A stretch of 64,000 bases of DNA from Luteimonas sp. MC1750 (GTDB lineage: Bacteria; Pseudomonadota; Gammaproteobacteria; Xanthomonadales; Xanthomonadaceae), in the NCBI RefSeq assembly GCF_016615955.1, contig NZ_CP067113.1, positions 2,852,001 through 2,916,000 of the forward strand, given 5' to 3'. Below, piece after piece: positions 1 to 11,050 of the stretch. Every line of letters begins with the position of its first letter. Positions within the stretch are counted from its first letter, which is position 1. The translations under genes were made by a program, and so were the position numbers. A model generated the notes under the pieces. That model saw only the letters and a program-made list of their open reading frames with translations. It had not been told where the DNA came from and did no database searches.

Positions 1-345
1 TGCGAGTACTACGCGCTGGAAGGCCTGACCTCGCTGCTGCAGACGATCGATGCGCTGAAGCAGAAGCTCAATCCCGCACTGGAGATCGAGGGCGTGCTGC
101 GCACCATGTTCGACGTGCGCAACAACCTGGCCAACGCCGTCTCGGCGGAGCTGGTCGAGCACTTCGGCGACAAGGTCTTCCGCACCATCGTGCCGCGCAA
201 CGTGCGCCTGGCCGAGGCGCCGAGCCATGGCCAGAGCATCGTCGGCTACGACCGCGCATCGCGCGGCGCGATCGCCTACCTTGGACTGGCCGGCGAGATG
301 ATCCGCCGCCAGCGCGAGCGCGAACAGAAGGAGAAGGCGGCATGA
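1..345 (+). CDS. parA: ParA-family chromosome partitioning ATPase, C-terminal part (5' end outside window)
   Basis: The reading frame is open from base 1 and ends at 345, so only the last 114 residues are present. ParA/Soj is a Walker-type ATPase that moves ParB-bound origin regions. The visible part carries the conserved C-terminal stretch ending in RNVRLAEAPSHGQS, followed by the GYDRASRGAIAYLGLAGE helix typical of chromosomal ParA. The deviant Walker A motif must lie upstream of the window. The stop codon overlaps the parB start (ATGA), so the two are translationally coupled. Confidence 0.92.
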   Translation, partial: CEYYALEGLTSLLQTIDALKQKLNPALEIEGVLRTMFDVRNNLANAVSAELVEHFGDKVFRTIVPRNVRLAEAPSHGQSIVGYDRASRGAIAYLGLAGEMIRRQREREQKEKAA

Positions 346-1262
346 CCGCAGGCAGGAAGCCGGCACCGGCGAAGAAGCGCGGGCTCGGCCGTGGACTCGA
401 GGCGCTGCTGGGACCCAAGGCCGCGGAAGAGGCGCCGGCGCTGGAAGCGCGCCCCGGCGACACCCTGCGCACCCTGCCGGTCGACGCGCTGGGTCCGGGC
501 AAGTACCAGCCGCGCCGCCACATGGACCCGGCCAAGCTGACCGAACTCGCCGAGTCGATCCGCGCCCAGGGCGTGATCCAGCCGATCGTGGTGCGCCAGC
601 TCCCGGACCGTACCTACGAGATCATCGCCGGCGAGCGCCGCTGGCGCGCCTCGCGCGAGGCCGGCCTGGCGGAAATCCCGGTCGTGGTGCGCGAGGTCGA
701 CGACCGCACGGTCGTGGCCATGGCGCTGATCGAGAACATCCAGCGCGAGGACCTCAATCCACTGGAGGAGGCCCAGGCGCTGCAGCGCCTGATCGACGAG
801 TTCGACCTGACCCATGCCGCGGCCGCCGAGGCCGTGGGCCGTTCGCGCGCGGCGGTGTCCAACCTGCTGCGCCTGCTCGAGCTGCCGCCGGCGATCCGCG
901 CGCTGGTGGAAGCCCGGCGGCTGGAGATGGGCCATGCTCGCGCCCTGCTCACCCTGTCCCCTGATCTGGCCAGCCGGCTGGCGTCCGACGCCGCCGAACA
1001 CGGCTGGTCGGTGCGCGAGGTCGAACACCGCGCCCAGCAGTTCGCAGCCGGCCGCGTACCGGCCACGGCCAAGAAGAAGGCCGGAGGCAGCAAGGCGCGC
1101 CCCCAGGCCGACATCCTGGCGCTGGAGAACGAGCTGTCGGAGGCGCTGGCGGCCAAGGTCAGCATCGCCCACGGCCGCGGCAACCGCGGCAAGCTGGTGA
1201 TCCACTACAGCGACCTCGACACCCTGGACGGCGTGCTGGAGCGCCTGCGCGGCCAGCGCTGA
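342..1262 (+). CDS. parB: ParB/Spo0J chromosome-partitioning protein
   Basis: The 306-residue protein binds parS sites near the origin and works with ParA in segregation. It starts KKRGLGRGLEALLG, the usual ParA-interacting N-terminal peptide. The ParB/Srx CTP-binding domain follows (YQPRRHMDPAKLTELAESI, then IIAGERRWRASREAGL with the GERR motif). Next are the ENIQREDLNPLEEA segment and a helix-turn-helix around AAAEAVGRSRAAVSNLLRLL. The C-terminal dimerisation domain ends LDGVLERLRGQR. Length and domain order are normal, and the start overlaps the parA stop by four bases. Confidence 0.96.
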   Translation: MTAGRKPAPAKKRGLGRGLEALLGPKAAEEAPALEARPGDTLRTLPVDALGPGKYQPRRHMDPAKLTELAESIRAQGVIQPIVVRQLPDRTYEIIAGERRWRASREAGLAEIPVVVREVDDRTVVAMALIENIQREDLNPLEEAQALQRLIDEFDLTHAAAAEAVGRSRAAVSNLLRLLELPPAIRALVEARRLEMGHARALLTLSPDLASRLASDAAEHGWSVREVEHRAQQFAAGRVPATAKKKAGGSKARPQADILALENELSEALAAKVSIAHGRGNRGKLVIHYSDLDTLDGVLERLRGQR

Positions 1263-1303
1263 GCGTGGCCTGGCGGCCTGCGCCGCGCCATCCCGACCCC
1301 GTC

Positions 1304-1375
1304 CTGTAGGAGCGGCTACAGCCGCGATTGGGTTGCCCCATCACCTCGCCATCGCGGCTGTAGCCGCTCCTACAG
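1304..1375. repeat. REP-like inverted repeat (TGTAGGAGCGGCTACAGCCGCGAT family)
   Basis: Two perfect 25-bp inverted arms (1304-1328 and 1351-1375) of the element CTGTAGGAGCGGCTACAGCC... enclose a 22-bp loop. Related copies occur at 2133-2198 and 25293-25388, with partial copies near 2059-2097 and 22557-22574, all in intergenic DNA or at gene ends. Such dispersed hairpins are common in Xanthomonadaceae and Pseudomonas. A possible role in transcript ends is inference. The rest of the 1263-1592 gap holds this repeat, GC-rich DNA and the rpmB promoter; I see no gene in it. Confidence 0.9.
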
Positions 1376-1388
1376 GGCGCGGCCTTGC

Positions 1389-1417
1389 TTGCACGGCTGG
1401 GCGTGGGCCCGCATAAT
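1389..1417 (+). promoter_or_regulatory. candidate sigma-70 promoter of rpmB-rpmG
   Basis: TTGCAC (1389-1394) and CATAAT (1412-1417) are separated by 17 bp and lie about 175 bp upstream of rpmB. The -10 fits five of six consensus bases, the -35 only three. This is a sequence match only. Confidence 0.4.
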
Positions 1418-1592
1418 GCTTGGCTCGCTGCGTCCGGCTGCCCCTCGCGGGTGGCCCCGGCGGCCCGGAGTGCGATCCGGCGCCACGCCCGGCAGCGGCC
1501 TTGACCCGTTTCGCACGGCATGCCCACTGGGCTTGCCGGGGCCGCCGTCCCCCAGGCCATGGGGAACATCCAAGACACCATCGAGGTGCGTT

Positions 1593-1829
1593 ATGTCCAG
1601 AGTTTGCCAGGTCACCGGCAAGGGCGTGCAGACGGGTAACAACGTCTCCCACGCCAACAACAAGACCCGTCGCCGCTTCCTCCCGAACCTGCACGAGCGC
1701 CGGTTCTGGGTCGCCAGCGAAAACCGCTGGGTGAAGCTGCGCGTGTCGGCCAATGCCATGCGCACCATCGACAAGAATGGCATCGACTCGGTCCTGGCCG
1801 AGCTGCGTGCCCGCGGCGAGAAGATCTGA
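1593..1829 (+). CDS. rpmB: 50S ribosomal protein L28
   Basis: A 78-residue protein beginning [11 protein letters not shown], with the L28 hallmark [20 protein letters not shown] and then a basic RFLPNL...RFWV segment. It is a component of the large ribosomal subunit. The frame is open upstream to 1389, but the ATG at 1593 matches the family N-terminus. rpmG follows after 10 bp, the usual order in proteobacteria. Confidence 0.97.
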   Translation: MSRVCQVTGKGVQTGNNVSHANNKTRRRFLPNLHERRFWVASENRWVKLRVSANAMRTIDKNGIDSVLAELRARGEKI

Positions 1830-1839
1830 GGACCCGACC

Positions 1840-2004
1840 ATGCCCAGCAAGCGCGACAAGATCCGACTGATCTCCTCGGCCAACACCGGCCATTTCTACA
1901 CCACCGACAAGAACAAGAAGAACACGCCCGCGAAGATGGAGATCAAGAAGTACGATCCCGTCGTCCGGAAGCACGTGATCTACAAGGAAGGCAAGATCAA
2001 GTAA
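1840..2004 (+). CDS. rpmG: 50S ribosomal protein L33
   Basis: A 54-residue basic protein, [20 protein letters not shown]..., with the L33 signatures [15 protein letters not shown] and [14 protein letters not shown]. It is probably co-transcribed with rpmB. It lacks the Cys-X2-Cys pairs of zinc-binding L33 forms, so it is the zinc-independent type. A rho-independent terminator follows. Confidence 0.97.
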   Translation: MPSKRDKIRLISSANTGHFYTTDKNKKNTPAKMEIKKYDPVVRKHVIYKEGKIK

Positions 2005-2032
2005 GGCCACGGCCTTGCAGGATCGAGGAAGA

Positions 2033-2056
2033 GCCCGCCGCAAGGCGGGCTTTTTC
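2033..2056 (+). terminator. rho-independent terminator of rpmB-rpmG
   Basis: The GCCCGCC / GGCGGGC stem with a short GCAA-type loop is followed directly by TTTTT, 28 bp after the rpmG stop codon. Confidence 0.9.
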
Positions 2057-2058
2057 GT

Positions 2059-2097
2059 TGTGGGAGCGGCCATGCCGCGATGGGGGGAGCGGCCATG
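2059..2097 (+). repeat. tandem partial copies of the GGAGCGGCCATGCCGCGAT repeat
   Basis: Two consecutive direct copies, GGGAGCGGCCATGCCGCGAT and GGGAGCGGCCATGGCCGCGA, lie head to tail. They are variants of the nearby TGTAGGAGCGGCTACAGCCGCGAT element, with CCATGG replacing CTACAG at the palindromic centre. Confidence 0.7.
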
Positions 2098-2132
2098 GCC
2101 GCGATGGCACGCGGTATCCTCACCCGGTGACG

Positions 2133-2198
2133 TGTAGGAGCGGCTACAGCCGCGATCGGCGTGCGCGACCGTCAATCGCGGCTGTAGCCGCTCCTACA
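2133..2198. repeat. REP-like inverted repeat, second full copy
   Basis: TGTAGGAGCGGCTACAGCCG... (2133-2156) is mirrored by the inverted copy at 2175-2198. It is the same family as 1304-1375 and sits between rpmG and the hybrid kinase gene. Confidence 0.9.
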
Positions 2199-2240
2199 GT
2201 ATTCGGGGTGGGCCTTCTGTCCTCGGGGAGGGGAACGCGC

Positions 2241-5200
2241 ATGCTGCCGGGCTGGATCCTGCTGCTGGTGTCGCTGGGCTACGCGGCCCTGCTGTTCCTC
2301 GTCGCCTGGTGGGGCGACCGGAACCCCGTGCACATGCGCGCCGGAGGCACCTGGCTGCGCCCGCTGGTCTACAGCCTGTCGCTGGCCGTCTATTGCTCGT
2401 CGTGGACCTTCTACGGGGCCGTCGGGTCCGCTGCCCGCAACGGCATCGGCTACTTCGCGATCTACCTCGGCCCGCTGCTGATGCTGCTGTTCGGCTGGCG
2501 CATCCTCGAGCGCCTGGCCCTGGTGGCACAGACCCAGGCCACGGTGTCGATCGCCGATTTCATCGCCGCCCGCTACGGTCGGGCGCAGCGGCTGGCCGCC
2601 CTGGTGACCCTGATCGCGCTCATCGCGGCGGTGCCTTACCTGGCGCTTCAGTACAAGGCGGTGACGCTCAGCCTGCAGGTGCTCGGGGGACGCGATCCGC
2701 TGCTCGCCAGCGTCGGCGACCCGGCGCTCTACGTCGCCGCGATGATGGCCCTGTTCGCGATCCTCTACGGCACGCGCCAGGTCGATGCCACGGAGCACCG
2801 GCCGGGCATGATGCTGGCGATCGCGCTGGAGTCGATGGTCAAGCTGCTGGCCCTGGTCTTCGTCGGCGTGTTCGCGCTGGCGTGGCTACCGGGGCGTGGA
2901 CTGGACGTGGCCGGGGCCACGAGCGCCCTCGTGTCGCAGGCGACGCCGGTCGGGTTCATCGGCCAGACCCTGCTCGCGTTCACCGCGATCATCTGCCTGC
3001 CCCGCCAGTTCCACGTCGCGGTGGTCGAGTGCACCGACGTCGCCGACATCCGGCGCGCGCGCTGGATGTTCGGCGGCTACCTGTCGCTGGTGTCGCTGGC
3101 GGTGCTGCCGATCGCGGCGGCCGGGCTGGCGATGTCGGGCACCAGCCCCGGCGCCGGCGCCGGTGCCTCGGCCGATACCCTGGTGCTGGCACTGCCGCTG
3201 GCCGAGGGGCGCGACATGCTGGCGCTGTTCGCCTACGTCGGCGGGTTCTCCGCGGCCACCGGCATGGTGATCGTGTCGAGCGTGGCGCTGGCGACGATGG
3301 TCTCCAACGACCTGATCATGCCGCCGCTGATCGCCCGCGGCTGGGCGCAGCGCCATGGCGGCAACGTCGCCTCCACGGTGCTGTGGATCCGCCGGGTGGC
3401 CATCATCTGCTTCGCCGCGCTGGCCTGGGGCTACTACCGGGTCAGCGGCAGCGACGCGACGCTCGCGTCCTACGGCCTCATGTCCTTCGCCGCGGTGGCG
3501 CAGTTCGCGCCGGCGCTGATCGGCGGGCTGTACTGGCGCGGCGCCAGCCGCCAGGGCGTGGAGGTGGGGCTGCTGCTCGGCTTCGCGATGTGGATCTACA
3601 CCATGCTGCTGCCGACGCTGACCGAAGCCGGCTGGTTCGACGACGCGTGGCTGGCCACCGGCCCGTTCGGCATCGACTGGCTGCGCCCGCACCAGCTGTT
3701 CGGGCTGGCCGGCTGGGACCCGTTGACCCACGGCACGTTCTGGTCGCTGCTGGTCAACGTCGGCGCGCTGTTCCTGGTCTCGGCGCGCTGGCGGCCGAGC
3801 TTCGAGGAGCGGCTGCGCACCGCCCCGTTCCTGGATCCCTATGCCGCCTCCCAGCGCACGATCGGGAGCGGCGCCTCGCACTCCGCGGTGCAGCTCGGGG
3901 ACCTCATGACCCTGGCCGGCCGGATCGTCGGCATCTCCACCGCGCGCCGCGCCTTCTCCGACCACGCGGCGGCCAGCCAACGCCCGCTCGATCCCGCCCA
4001 GCCCACGGACCGCAGCTGGGCGCAATTCACCGAGCGCCTGCTGGCGGCGGCCATTGGCGCCTCGTCGGCCCGACTGGTGATGACCAGCGCGCTCAAGGGC
4101 TCCGGCATGGACGTGGCCGAGGTGGTGGCGGTGCTTGACGAGGCCGGACCGGACCTGCGTTTCGATCGCGCCATCCTGTCGTCGACGCTGGACAACCTCG
4201 ACCAGGGCGTGAGCGTGGTGGACCGGGACATGCGCCTGGTGTCCTGGAACCGCCGCTACGAGGAGATGTACGACTATCCGGACGGCCTGCTGTACGTCGG
4301 TCGCCCGGTAGCGGACCTGATCCGCTACAACGCCCTGCGCGGCGAGCTGGGCGGCGGACATCCGGACGTCGAAGCGGAAATCGCCAAGCGCATCGACTAC
4401 ATGCGCGCCGGCTCGCCGCACGTGTTCGAGCGCGTCCGTTCGACCGGGCAAGTGGTCGAGATCCGCGGCCAGCCGCTGCCGGGAGGCGGCTACGTCACCA
4501 GCTACAGCGACGTGACCGAGTACAAGCGCGTCGAGCGCGAGCTGCGCGAAGTCAACGAGACACTGGAGCAGCGCGTCGCCGTCCGCACGCGCGAGGCCGA
4601 GGCCGCGCAGGCCTCGCGCACGCGCTTCCTCGCCGCCGTCAGCCACGACGTGCTGCAGCCGCTCAATGCCGCGCGGCTGTTCGCATCGGCACTGCGCGAG
4701 AGCGACACTGCCGCCGAGCAGCGCCACCTCGCCGAACGCGTCGACACCTCGCTGCGCGCCGCCGAGGAGCTGCTGGAAGGACTGCTCGACGTGTCGCGCC
4801 TGGACGCCGGCGCGCTGCAGCCCCAGCTGTCGGACTTCGACGCCGCCGAACTCCTGGCCGACCTCGCCGCGCAATACGCGCCGCTCGCTGCCGCGCGGGG
4901 CATCGACCTGCGCGTGCATGGTCGCCAGCTGCCGGTGCGCAGCGACCGCCGCCTGCTGCGTCGCGTGCTGCAGAACTTCCTCGCCAATGCGCTTCGCTAC
5001 ACGCGCGAAGGCCGCATCGTGCTGGCCGCCCGCCGGCGCGACGGCCACGTGGAGCTCCAGGTCTGGGATACCGGCCCGGGCATCCCGGAATACCACCTTC
5101 AGCAGATCTTCGACGAGTTTTTCCGGCTCGAACATCCGGGCAGCTGGGACGCGCAGGGCCTGGGCCTGGGCCTGTCGATCTGCCAGCGCATCTCCAACGT

Positions 5201-5711
5201 GCTCGGCCACCCGCTGGACGTCCGGTCGCGCAGCGGACACGGGAGCATGTTCTCGATCCGCGCGCCGCGCTCGGCGCACGCCGTCCTGCCGGTCGCGCCG
5301 CTGCCGGAGGCACGCCTGCCCGATTCGCTCGACGGCATGCGCGTGCTCTGCGTGGACAACGATGCCGACATCCTCGCCGGCATGGCGGTGCTGCTCGGGC
5401 GCTGGAAGATCGAGGTGCTGCGCGCCAGCACCGTGGACGAGGCGCTGCAGAAGATGGCGGAGGCGCCGGACGTGCTGCTGGTCGACTACCACCTGCACGA
5501 CCGCCTGGACGGCCTGGATACGCTCGACGCGCTGCGCGAACTGGGCCCGCGCGTGCCGGGTGCCCTGGTCACCGCGGACGGCAGCGACCAGGTGAAGCGG
5601 GACGCGCGCGCGCGCGGTTACCGGGTGCTGACCAAGCCGATCAAGCCGGCGTCGCTGCGGGCGTTCCTGGCCGCGCAGAGGAGCGCGCACGTGGCCGGCC
5701 ATACGCCCTGA
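2241..5711 (+). CDS. crbS: SLC5-transporter-fused hybrid sensor histidine kinase, CrbS/MxtR type
   Basis: The 1156-residue inner-membrane sensor begins MLPGWILLLVSLGY. The frame is open further upstream through repeat DNA, so the ATG at 2241 is preferred. Residues 1 to about 520 form a multi-helix sodium/solute-symporter domain. A PAS domain follows (LDNLDQGVSVVDRDMRLVSW). A short coiled segment leads into the HisKA box SHDVLQPLNAARL with phospho-acceptor His802. Then come an ATPase domain (DTGPGIP, GLGLGLSICQ) and a C-terminal receiver with Asp1082 (LLVDYHLHD). In Vibrio (CrbS) and Pseudomonas (MxtR) such kinases act with a LuxR-type regulator to activate acs and acetate transport. Here the regulator and acs lie next door, convergent with this gene, which supports the call. 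Confidence 0.85.
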   Translation: MLPGWILLLVSLGYAALLFLVAWWGDRNPVHMRAGGTWLRPLVYSLSLAVYCSSWTFYGAVGSAARNGIGYFAIYLGPLLMLLFGWRILERLALVAQTQATVSIADFIAARYGRAQRLAALVTLIALIAAVPYLALQYKAVTLSLQVLGGRDPLLASVGDPALYVAAMMALFAILYGTRQVDATEHRPGMMLAIALESMVKLLALVFVGVFALAWLPGRGLDVAGATSALVSQATPVGFIGQTLLAFTAIICLPRQFHVAVVECTDVADIRRARWMFGGYLSLVSLAVLPIAAAGLAMSGTSPGAGAGASADTLVLALPLAEGRDMLALFAYVGGFSAATGMVIVSSVALATMVSNDLIMPPLIARGWAQRHGGNVASTVLWIRRVAIICFAALAWGYYRVSGSDATLASYGLMSFAAVAQFAPALIGGLYWRGASRQGVEVGLLLGFAMWIYTMLLPTLTEAGWFDDAWLATGPFGIDWLRPHQLFGLAGWDPLTHGTFWSLLVNVGALFLVSARWRPSFEERLRTAPFLDPYAASQRTIGSGASHSAVQLGDLMTLAGRIVGISTARRAFSDHAAASQRPLDPAQPTDRSWAQFTERLLAAAIGASSARLVMTSALKGSGMDVAEVVAVLDEAGPDLRFDRAILSSTLDNLDQGVSVVDRDMRLVSWNRRYEEMYDYPDGLLYVGRPVADLIRYNALRGELGGGHPDVEAEIAKRIDYMRAGSPHVFERVRSTGQVVEIRGQPLPGGGYVTSYSDVTEYKRVERELREVNETLEQRVAVRTREAEAAQASRTRFLAAVSHDVLQPLNAARLFASALRESDTAAEQRHLAERVDTSLRAAEELLEGLLDVSRLDAGALQPQLSDFDAAELLADLAAQYAPLAAARGIDLRVHGRQLPVRSDRRLLRRVLQNFLANALRYTREGRIVLAARRRDGHVELQVWDTGPGIPEYHLQQIFDEFFRLEHPGSWDAQGLGLGLSICQRISNVLGHPLDVRSRSGHGSMFSIRAPRSAHAVLPVAPLPEARLPDSLDGMRVLCVDNDADILAGMAVLLGRWKIEVLRASTVDEALQKMAEAPDVLLVDYHLHDRLDGLDTLDALRELGPRVPGALVTADGSDQVKRDARARGYRVLTKPIKPASLRAFLAAQRSAHVAGHTP

Positions 5712-5748
5712 TGCCGGCGGGCGTCCAGGGCTGAGCGGCCCGACCGGC

Positions 5749-6417
5749 TCAGTCGCCCTCGTCGGGCTGGGGCGTGATCGCGCCCGGCTCGAGGGCAAGC
5801 TTGCCCGCGATCAGCACCGCCTGCGTCCGGTTGCTCGCCCCGAGCTTGCGCAGGATCGCGGTCATGTGGGCCTTGATCGTCGCCTCGGACACGCCGAGCT
5901 GGAAGGCGATCTGCTTGTTCAGCAGGCCCGCGCCCAGCATCTGCAGCACGCGGAACTGCTGCGGCGTGAGGCCGGCCACGCGCTGCGCCGCATCGTGCTC
6001 GTCGGCGTCCGCGGCGGGCGCCGCCAGCGCGGCCGGCGGCGCCCAGCGGTCGCCCTGCAGCACCTGCGCCAGCGCGCGGCCCAAGGTGCCGGAATCGGCT
6101 GACTTGGGGATGAAGCCCATCGCGCCATGGTCCAGCGCGCGCCGCATCACCGCAGGCTCCTCGCGCGCCGAGACCACCACCACCGGCAGCTCGGGGTGCT
6201 GCGCGCGCAGGTGCACGAGGGCGCTGAAGCCCTGGGCGCCGGGCATGTTGAGGTCCAGCAGCAGCAGGTCCGCGTCGGGCTCGGATTCGACGAGCGCGTA
6301 GAGCTTCTCCACGCTGTCGGCTTCCTTCAGCGTGGCCTCTGGCAGCACGCGCGCGACCGCCCCCCGCAGCGCCTCGCGGAACAGGGGGTGGTCGTCGGCG
6401 ATCAGCAGGGTGGCCAC
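5749..6417 (-). CDS. crbR: LuxR-family response regulator, CrbR/ErdR type
   Basis: A 222-residue two-domain regulator. The receiver (residues 1-120) has the acidic pair DD8-9, phospho-acceptor Asp55 in LLLLDLNMPG and Lys104 in FIPKSAD. The C-terminal GerE-type helix-turn-helix reads LTPQQFRVLQMLGAGLLNKQ, then VSEATIKAHMTAILRKLG. It lies 6 bp downstream of acs on the same strand, so the two are probably one transcript. Its likely partner is the convergent hybrid kinase at 2241-5711. Known members of this pair activate acs and acetate uptake genes; that role here is inferred from synteny. Confidence 0.85.
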   Translation of the reverse strand: MATLLIADDHPLFREALRGAVARVLPEATLKEADSVEKLYALVESEPDADLLLLDLNMPGAQGFSALVHLRAQHPELPVVVVSAREEPAVMRRALDHGAMGFIPKSADSGTLGRALAQVLQGDRWAPPAALAAPAADADEHDAAQRVAGLTPQQFRVLQMLGAGLLNKQIAFQLGVSEATIKAHMTAILRKLGASNRTQAVLIAGKLALEPGAITPQPDEGD

Positions 6418-6423
6418 GTGCGT

Positions 6424-8367
<1,944 letters not shown>

Positions 8368-8429
8368 GGCGGCGCACCCCAGTGCAAACGTGGCGCGTCC
8401 AGTTTGCCGGATTGCAACCGCACGCGGTT

Positions 8430-8443
8430 TAGACCTTCGTCTA
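8430..8443. promoter_or_regulatory. TAGAC-N4-GTCTA palindrome in the acs / DUF294 divergent region
   Basis: A perfect 5+5 bp inverted repeat (TAGACCTTCGTCTA) sits in the 111-bp gap between the divergent acs and cNMP/CBS/DUF294 genes. It is a candidate operator, for example for the LuxR-type regulator at 5749-6417. No binding evidence is available from sequence. Confidence 0.35.
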
Positions 8444-8478
8444 CTCACGCGTTTGCGCGATCGCCGCACAATGCAGCC

Positions 8479-10296
8479 ATGGATCCCGTCCCCGGCCTGG
8501 ACCTCAGCCTGCCGCCGTTCGACCTGCTCGACGACGCCGGGCGGCGGCGGCTGCAGTCCAGCGTCGACATGGGCTTCCATCCCGGCGGCACCACGCTGAT
8601 CGAAGCCGGCAAGGACTCGCCGCACGTCGTCGTCATCCTCAAGGGCCTGGTCCACGCCTTCCAGGTCGACGAGCGCGGCCGCGAGGAGCGCTTCGCCGAC
8701 TACGGGCCGGGCGACGTGATCGGCGCCTGGGCGGTCATGGCCGGGCGCGCGCGCCTGAGCTACCGCTGCGAGGGCGATTGCCTGAGCCACCTGATCCCGG
8801 CCGCCACGTTCCGCCAGCTGCTGGCCGACAACCCGCGCGTGGCCGCGTACTTCAACGAAGGCCTGGCCACCAAGGGCCGGCTCTCCAGCAGCAGCGAACG
8901 GCGCGATGCCGGCGAGCTGATGGTGATCCGGGTCGGCGAGGCGGACCTGGCGCCGCCCGAGCGCGTCGATGGCACGACCACCATCGCCGCGGCCAGCGCG
9001 CGCCTGCGCGAGCGACGCGTGGACTGCCTGCTGGTCTACGACCGCGCCCACGACGACCCCGGCATCGTCACCCGCACCGACCTGCTGGATGCCCTGACCC
9101 GGGAGCGCCTGCCGCTGGACGCACCGATCGGCCCCTTGGCCACGCGCCCGCTGGCCACCATCGGCACGGGCGAAGTGCTGTTCCAGGCGCTGATCGACAT
9201 GACCGAGCGCCAGATCGAACGCGTGGTGGTCACCGAGGGCAGCCGGGTGGCGGGCACCCTCGGCATGGCCGAGGTGCTGGCCCACTTCGCCAGCCATTCG
9301 CACCTGATCAGCCTGCGCCTGGCGCGCGCCCGGGACGTCGACGCCATCGCCGAGGCCGCCTCCGGCATGACCCGGCTGGTGCGCAGCCTGAGCACCCATG
9401 GCGCGCGCATCCCCTACATGAGCGAACTGGTCAGCGCGCTCAACAACCTGGTGATGCGCCGGGTCTTCGATCTGATGGTCCCGGTGGAATTCCGCGACCG
9501 CATCTGCCTGCTGGTCATGGGCAGCGAGGGCCGCCGCGAACAGCTGCTCAAGACCGACCAGGACAACGCCCTGGTGCTGGCCGACGACCTCGACTGGCCG
9601 GGGCTGGCCGAGGCGATGAACCGCTTCAGCGCCGCACTGGCCAGGATCGGCTACCCGCCCTGCCCGGGCCGGGTGATGGTCGACAATCCGCACTGGAGGA
9701 TGAGCGCGACGCAGTGGCGCGATCGCATCGGCCGGTGGAAGCGCGTGCACGGCGGCCAGGGCGCGCTGGACCTGTCGATCGCGCTGGACGCGCGGCCGAT
9801 CGCCGGCAACGCGGCGCTGTTCGCCCCGGTCAAGGGCGCGCTGATGGCGCTGGGCGACGACGCGATCCTGCTCCACCACCTCGCTGCGGCCACGCTCGAG
9901 TTCGACACCCCGCTGACCTTCTTCGGCCGGGTGCGCGCTGGTGGCGCCGGTACCGACATCAAGAAGGGCGGCATCTTCCCGGTGGTCCATGGCCTGCGCT
10001 GCCTGGCGCTGGCCCGCGGGATCACCGCCACCGGAAGCCGCGAACGCTGCGCCGCGCTGGTCGAGTGCGGCGAGCTGTCGCCGGGCCTGGGCCGCGACCT
10101 GCCGCAGGCGCTCAACGTGTTCCAGCACATGCGCCTGGACGCGCAGCTCGCCGCCCTGGACGCCGGCGAAACGCCCGGCAACCACATCGATCCGTCGCGG
10201 CTGCGCCGGCTCGACCGCGAGCTGATGCGCGACGCGCTGCACGTGGTGAAGGACTTCCGCGGCCACATCCGCCAAAGCTTCCACCTGCGGGACTAG
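8479..10296 (+). CDS. cNMP-binding, CBS and DUF294 nucleotidyltransferase-like protein
   Basis: A 605-residue cytosolic protein with a cyclic-nucleotide-binding-like domain (residues about 10-140, [27 protein letters not shown]). Two CBS motifs follow (about 150-280). Then a DUF294 putative nucleotidyltransferase core with [20 protein letters not shown], where the GS and DxD residues resemble GlnD-type transferases, and a C-terminal DUF294 helical domain ([16 protein letters not shown]). Its substrate is unknown. It is divergent from acs and only 3 bp ahead of an exonuclease gene. This arrangement recurs beside VC_2705-type symporters, which suggests a role in controlling acetate uptake. Confidence 0.85.
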   Translation: MDPVPGLDLSLPPFDLLDDAGRRRLQSSVDMGFHPGGTTLIEAGKDSPHVVVILKGLVHAFQVDERGREERFADYGPGDVIGAWAVMAGRARLSYRCEGDCLSHLIPAATFRQLLADNPRVAAYFNEGLATKGRLSSSSERRDAGELMVIRVGEADLAPPERVDGTTTIAAASARLRERRVDCLLVYDRAHDDPGIVTRTDLLDALTRERLPLDAPIGPLATRPLATIGTGEVLFQALIDMTERQIERVVVTEGSRVAGTLGMAEVLAHFASHSHLISLRLARARDVDAIAEAASGMTRLVRSLSTHGARIPYMSELVSALNNLVMRRVFDLMVPVEFRDRICLLVMGSEGRREQLLKTDQDNALVLADDLDWPGLAEAMNRFSAALARIGYPPCPGRVMVDNPHWRMSATQWRDRIGRWKRVHGGQGALDLSIALDARPIAGNAALFAPVKGALMALGDDAILLHHLAAATLEFDTPLTFFGRVRAGGAGTDIKKGGIFPVVHGLRCLALARGITATGSRERCAALVECGELSPGLGRDLPQALNVFQHMRLDAQLAALDAGETPGNHIDPSRLRRLDRELMRDALHVVKDFRGHIRQSFHLRD

Positions 10297-10299
10297 GAC

Positions 10300-10929
10300 A
10301 TGCGCGTGGTCCGACGCTGGTGGCTGCGACGCAAGGCCGGCCAGGGCGAGTGGGCCGGGCTGCTGCGGCCCGCCCCCCCTGCGGAATGGGTCAGCCTGGA
10401 CCTGGAAACCACCGGGCTGGACCCGAGGCAGGACCACATCCTCAGCCTCGCCGCGGTCCCGGTGCGCGGCGGGCGGGTGGTCACCTCCGAACGCTTCGAG
10501 CGCCGCATCCGCGCCGACCGCACCTTCGGCATCGAGTCCATCCGCCACCACCGCATCACCCCCGACGAGGCCGCCGGAGGCGTCGCGGTCACGGCCGCGG
10601 TGCGCGACTTCCTGCACTGGCTGGAAGGGCGGACCCTGCTCGGCTACCACCTGGCCTTCGACCTGGCGATGCTGTCGCCGCACGTGCGCGGCCTCACCGG
10701 ATTCGGGTTGCCCAACCCGCGCGTGGACCTGGCAGACGCCTTCGCGGCGCGCGCGCGCCGCGCCGCGCCCAACGCGCCGCCCAACCTCGACTTCGGGCAC
10801 ATCGCCGGCAGCCTGGGCGTCCCGGTGCTCGGCCGCCACAGCGCGCTGGGGGACGCGGTCACCGTGGGCCTGTGCTGGCTCGCGCTGCAATCGCCGCCGG
10901 CGCCGCACAGGCACATCGCCGGCCGATAG
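10300..10929 (+). CDS. DEDDh 3'-5' exonuclease, DNA polymerase III epsilon-like
   Basis: A 209-residue protein with an exonuclease domain from residue about 28. Exo I is LDLETTGLD (Asp, Glu). Exo II is in [13 protein letters not shown]. Exo III is GRHSALGDA, with the catalytic His and Asp spaced as in DEDDh enzymes. It is shorter than DnaQ and lacks an obvious polymerase-binding tail, so it is an accessory exonuclease rather than the replicative proofreader. It starts 3 bp after the DUF294 gene, so they form an operon. Why an exonuclease sits in an acetate locus is unknown. Confidence 0.85.
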   Translation: MRVVRRWWLRRKAGQGEWAGLLRPAPPAEWVSLDLETTGLDPRQDHILSLAAVPVRGGRVVTSERFERRIRADRTFGIESIRHHRITPDEAAGGVAVTAAVRDFLHWLEGRTLLGYHLAFDLAMLSPHVRGLTGFGLPNPRVDLADAFAARARRAAPNAPPNLDFGHIAGSLGVPVLGRHSALGDAVTVGLCWLALQSPPAPHRHIAGR

Positions 10930-10955
10930 GGCGCCACGCGACGCCATCCGGACCG

Positions 10956-10987
10956 CCCGGATATTCGACCAATGGCGAATACCCGGG
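10956..10987. promoter_or_regulatory. 32-bp inverted repeat upstream of the porin gene
   Basis: CCCGGATATTCG (10956-10967) pairs with CGAATACCCGGG (10976-10987), one mismatch in 12, around an 8-bp loop. No T-run follows, so it is a poor terminator. It lies 63 bp before the porin start and may be an operator or a transcript-end hairpin. Confidence 0.45.
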
Positions 10988-11050
10988 CGCCAGCCGCGCA
11001 GTCAGGCTCGGGACACCGCGCGCTGCGCGGGCATCCTGTGGGAGGGAGCG

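Noticed and set aside
5731..5752. Terminator hairpin between the convergent crbS and crbR genes
   Set aside because: Only a 6-bp CTGAGC/GCTCAG stem with a 10-nt loop and no T-run; it overlaps the crbR stop codon.
2886..5798. Very long open frame on the minus strand opposite the hybrid kinase (and similar long antisense frames at 276-1205, 22716-24995, 45271-47715 and 51814-54591)
   Set aside because: High GC leaves few stop codons in the complementary frames. The translations are Arg/His/Gln-rich with no motifs, and the opposite strand has clear conserved proteins.
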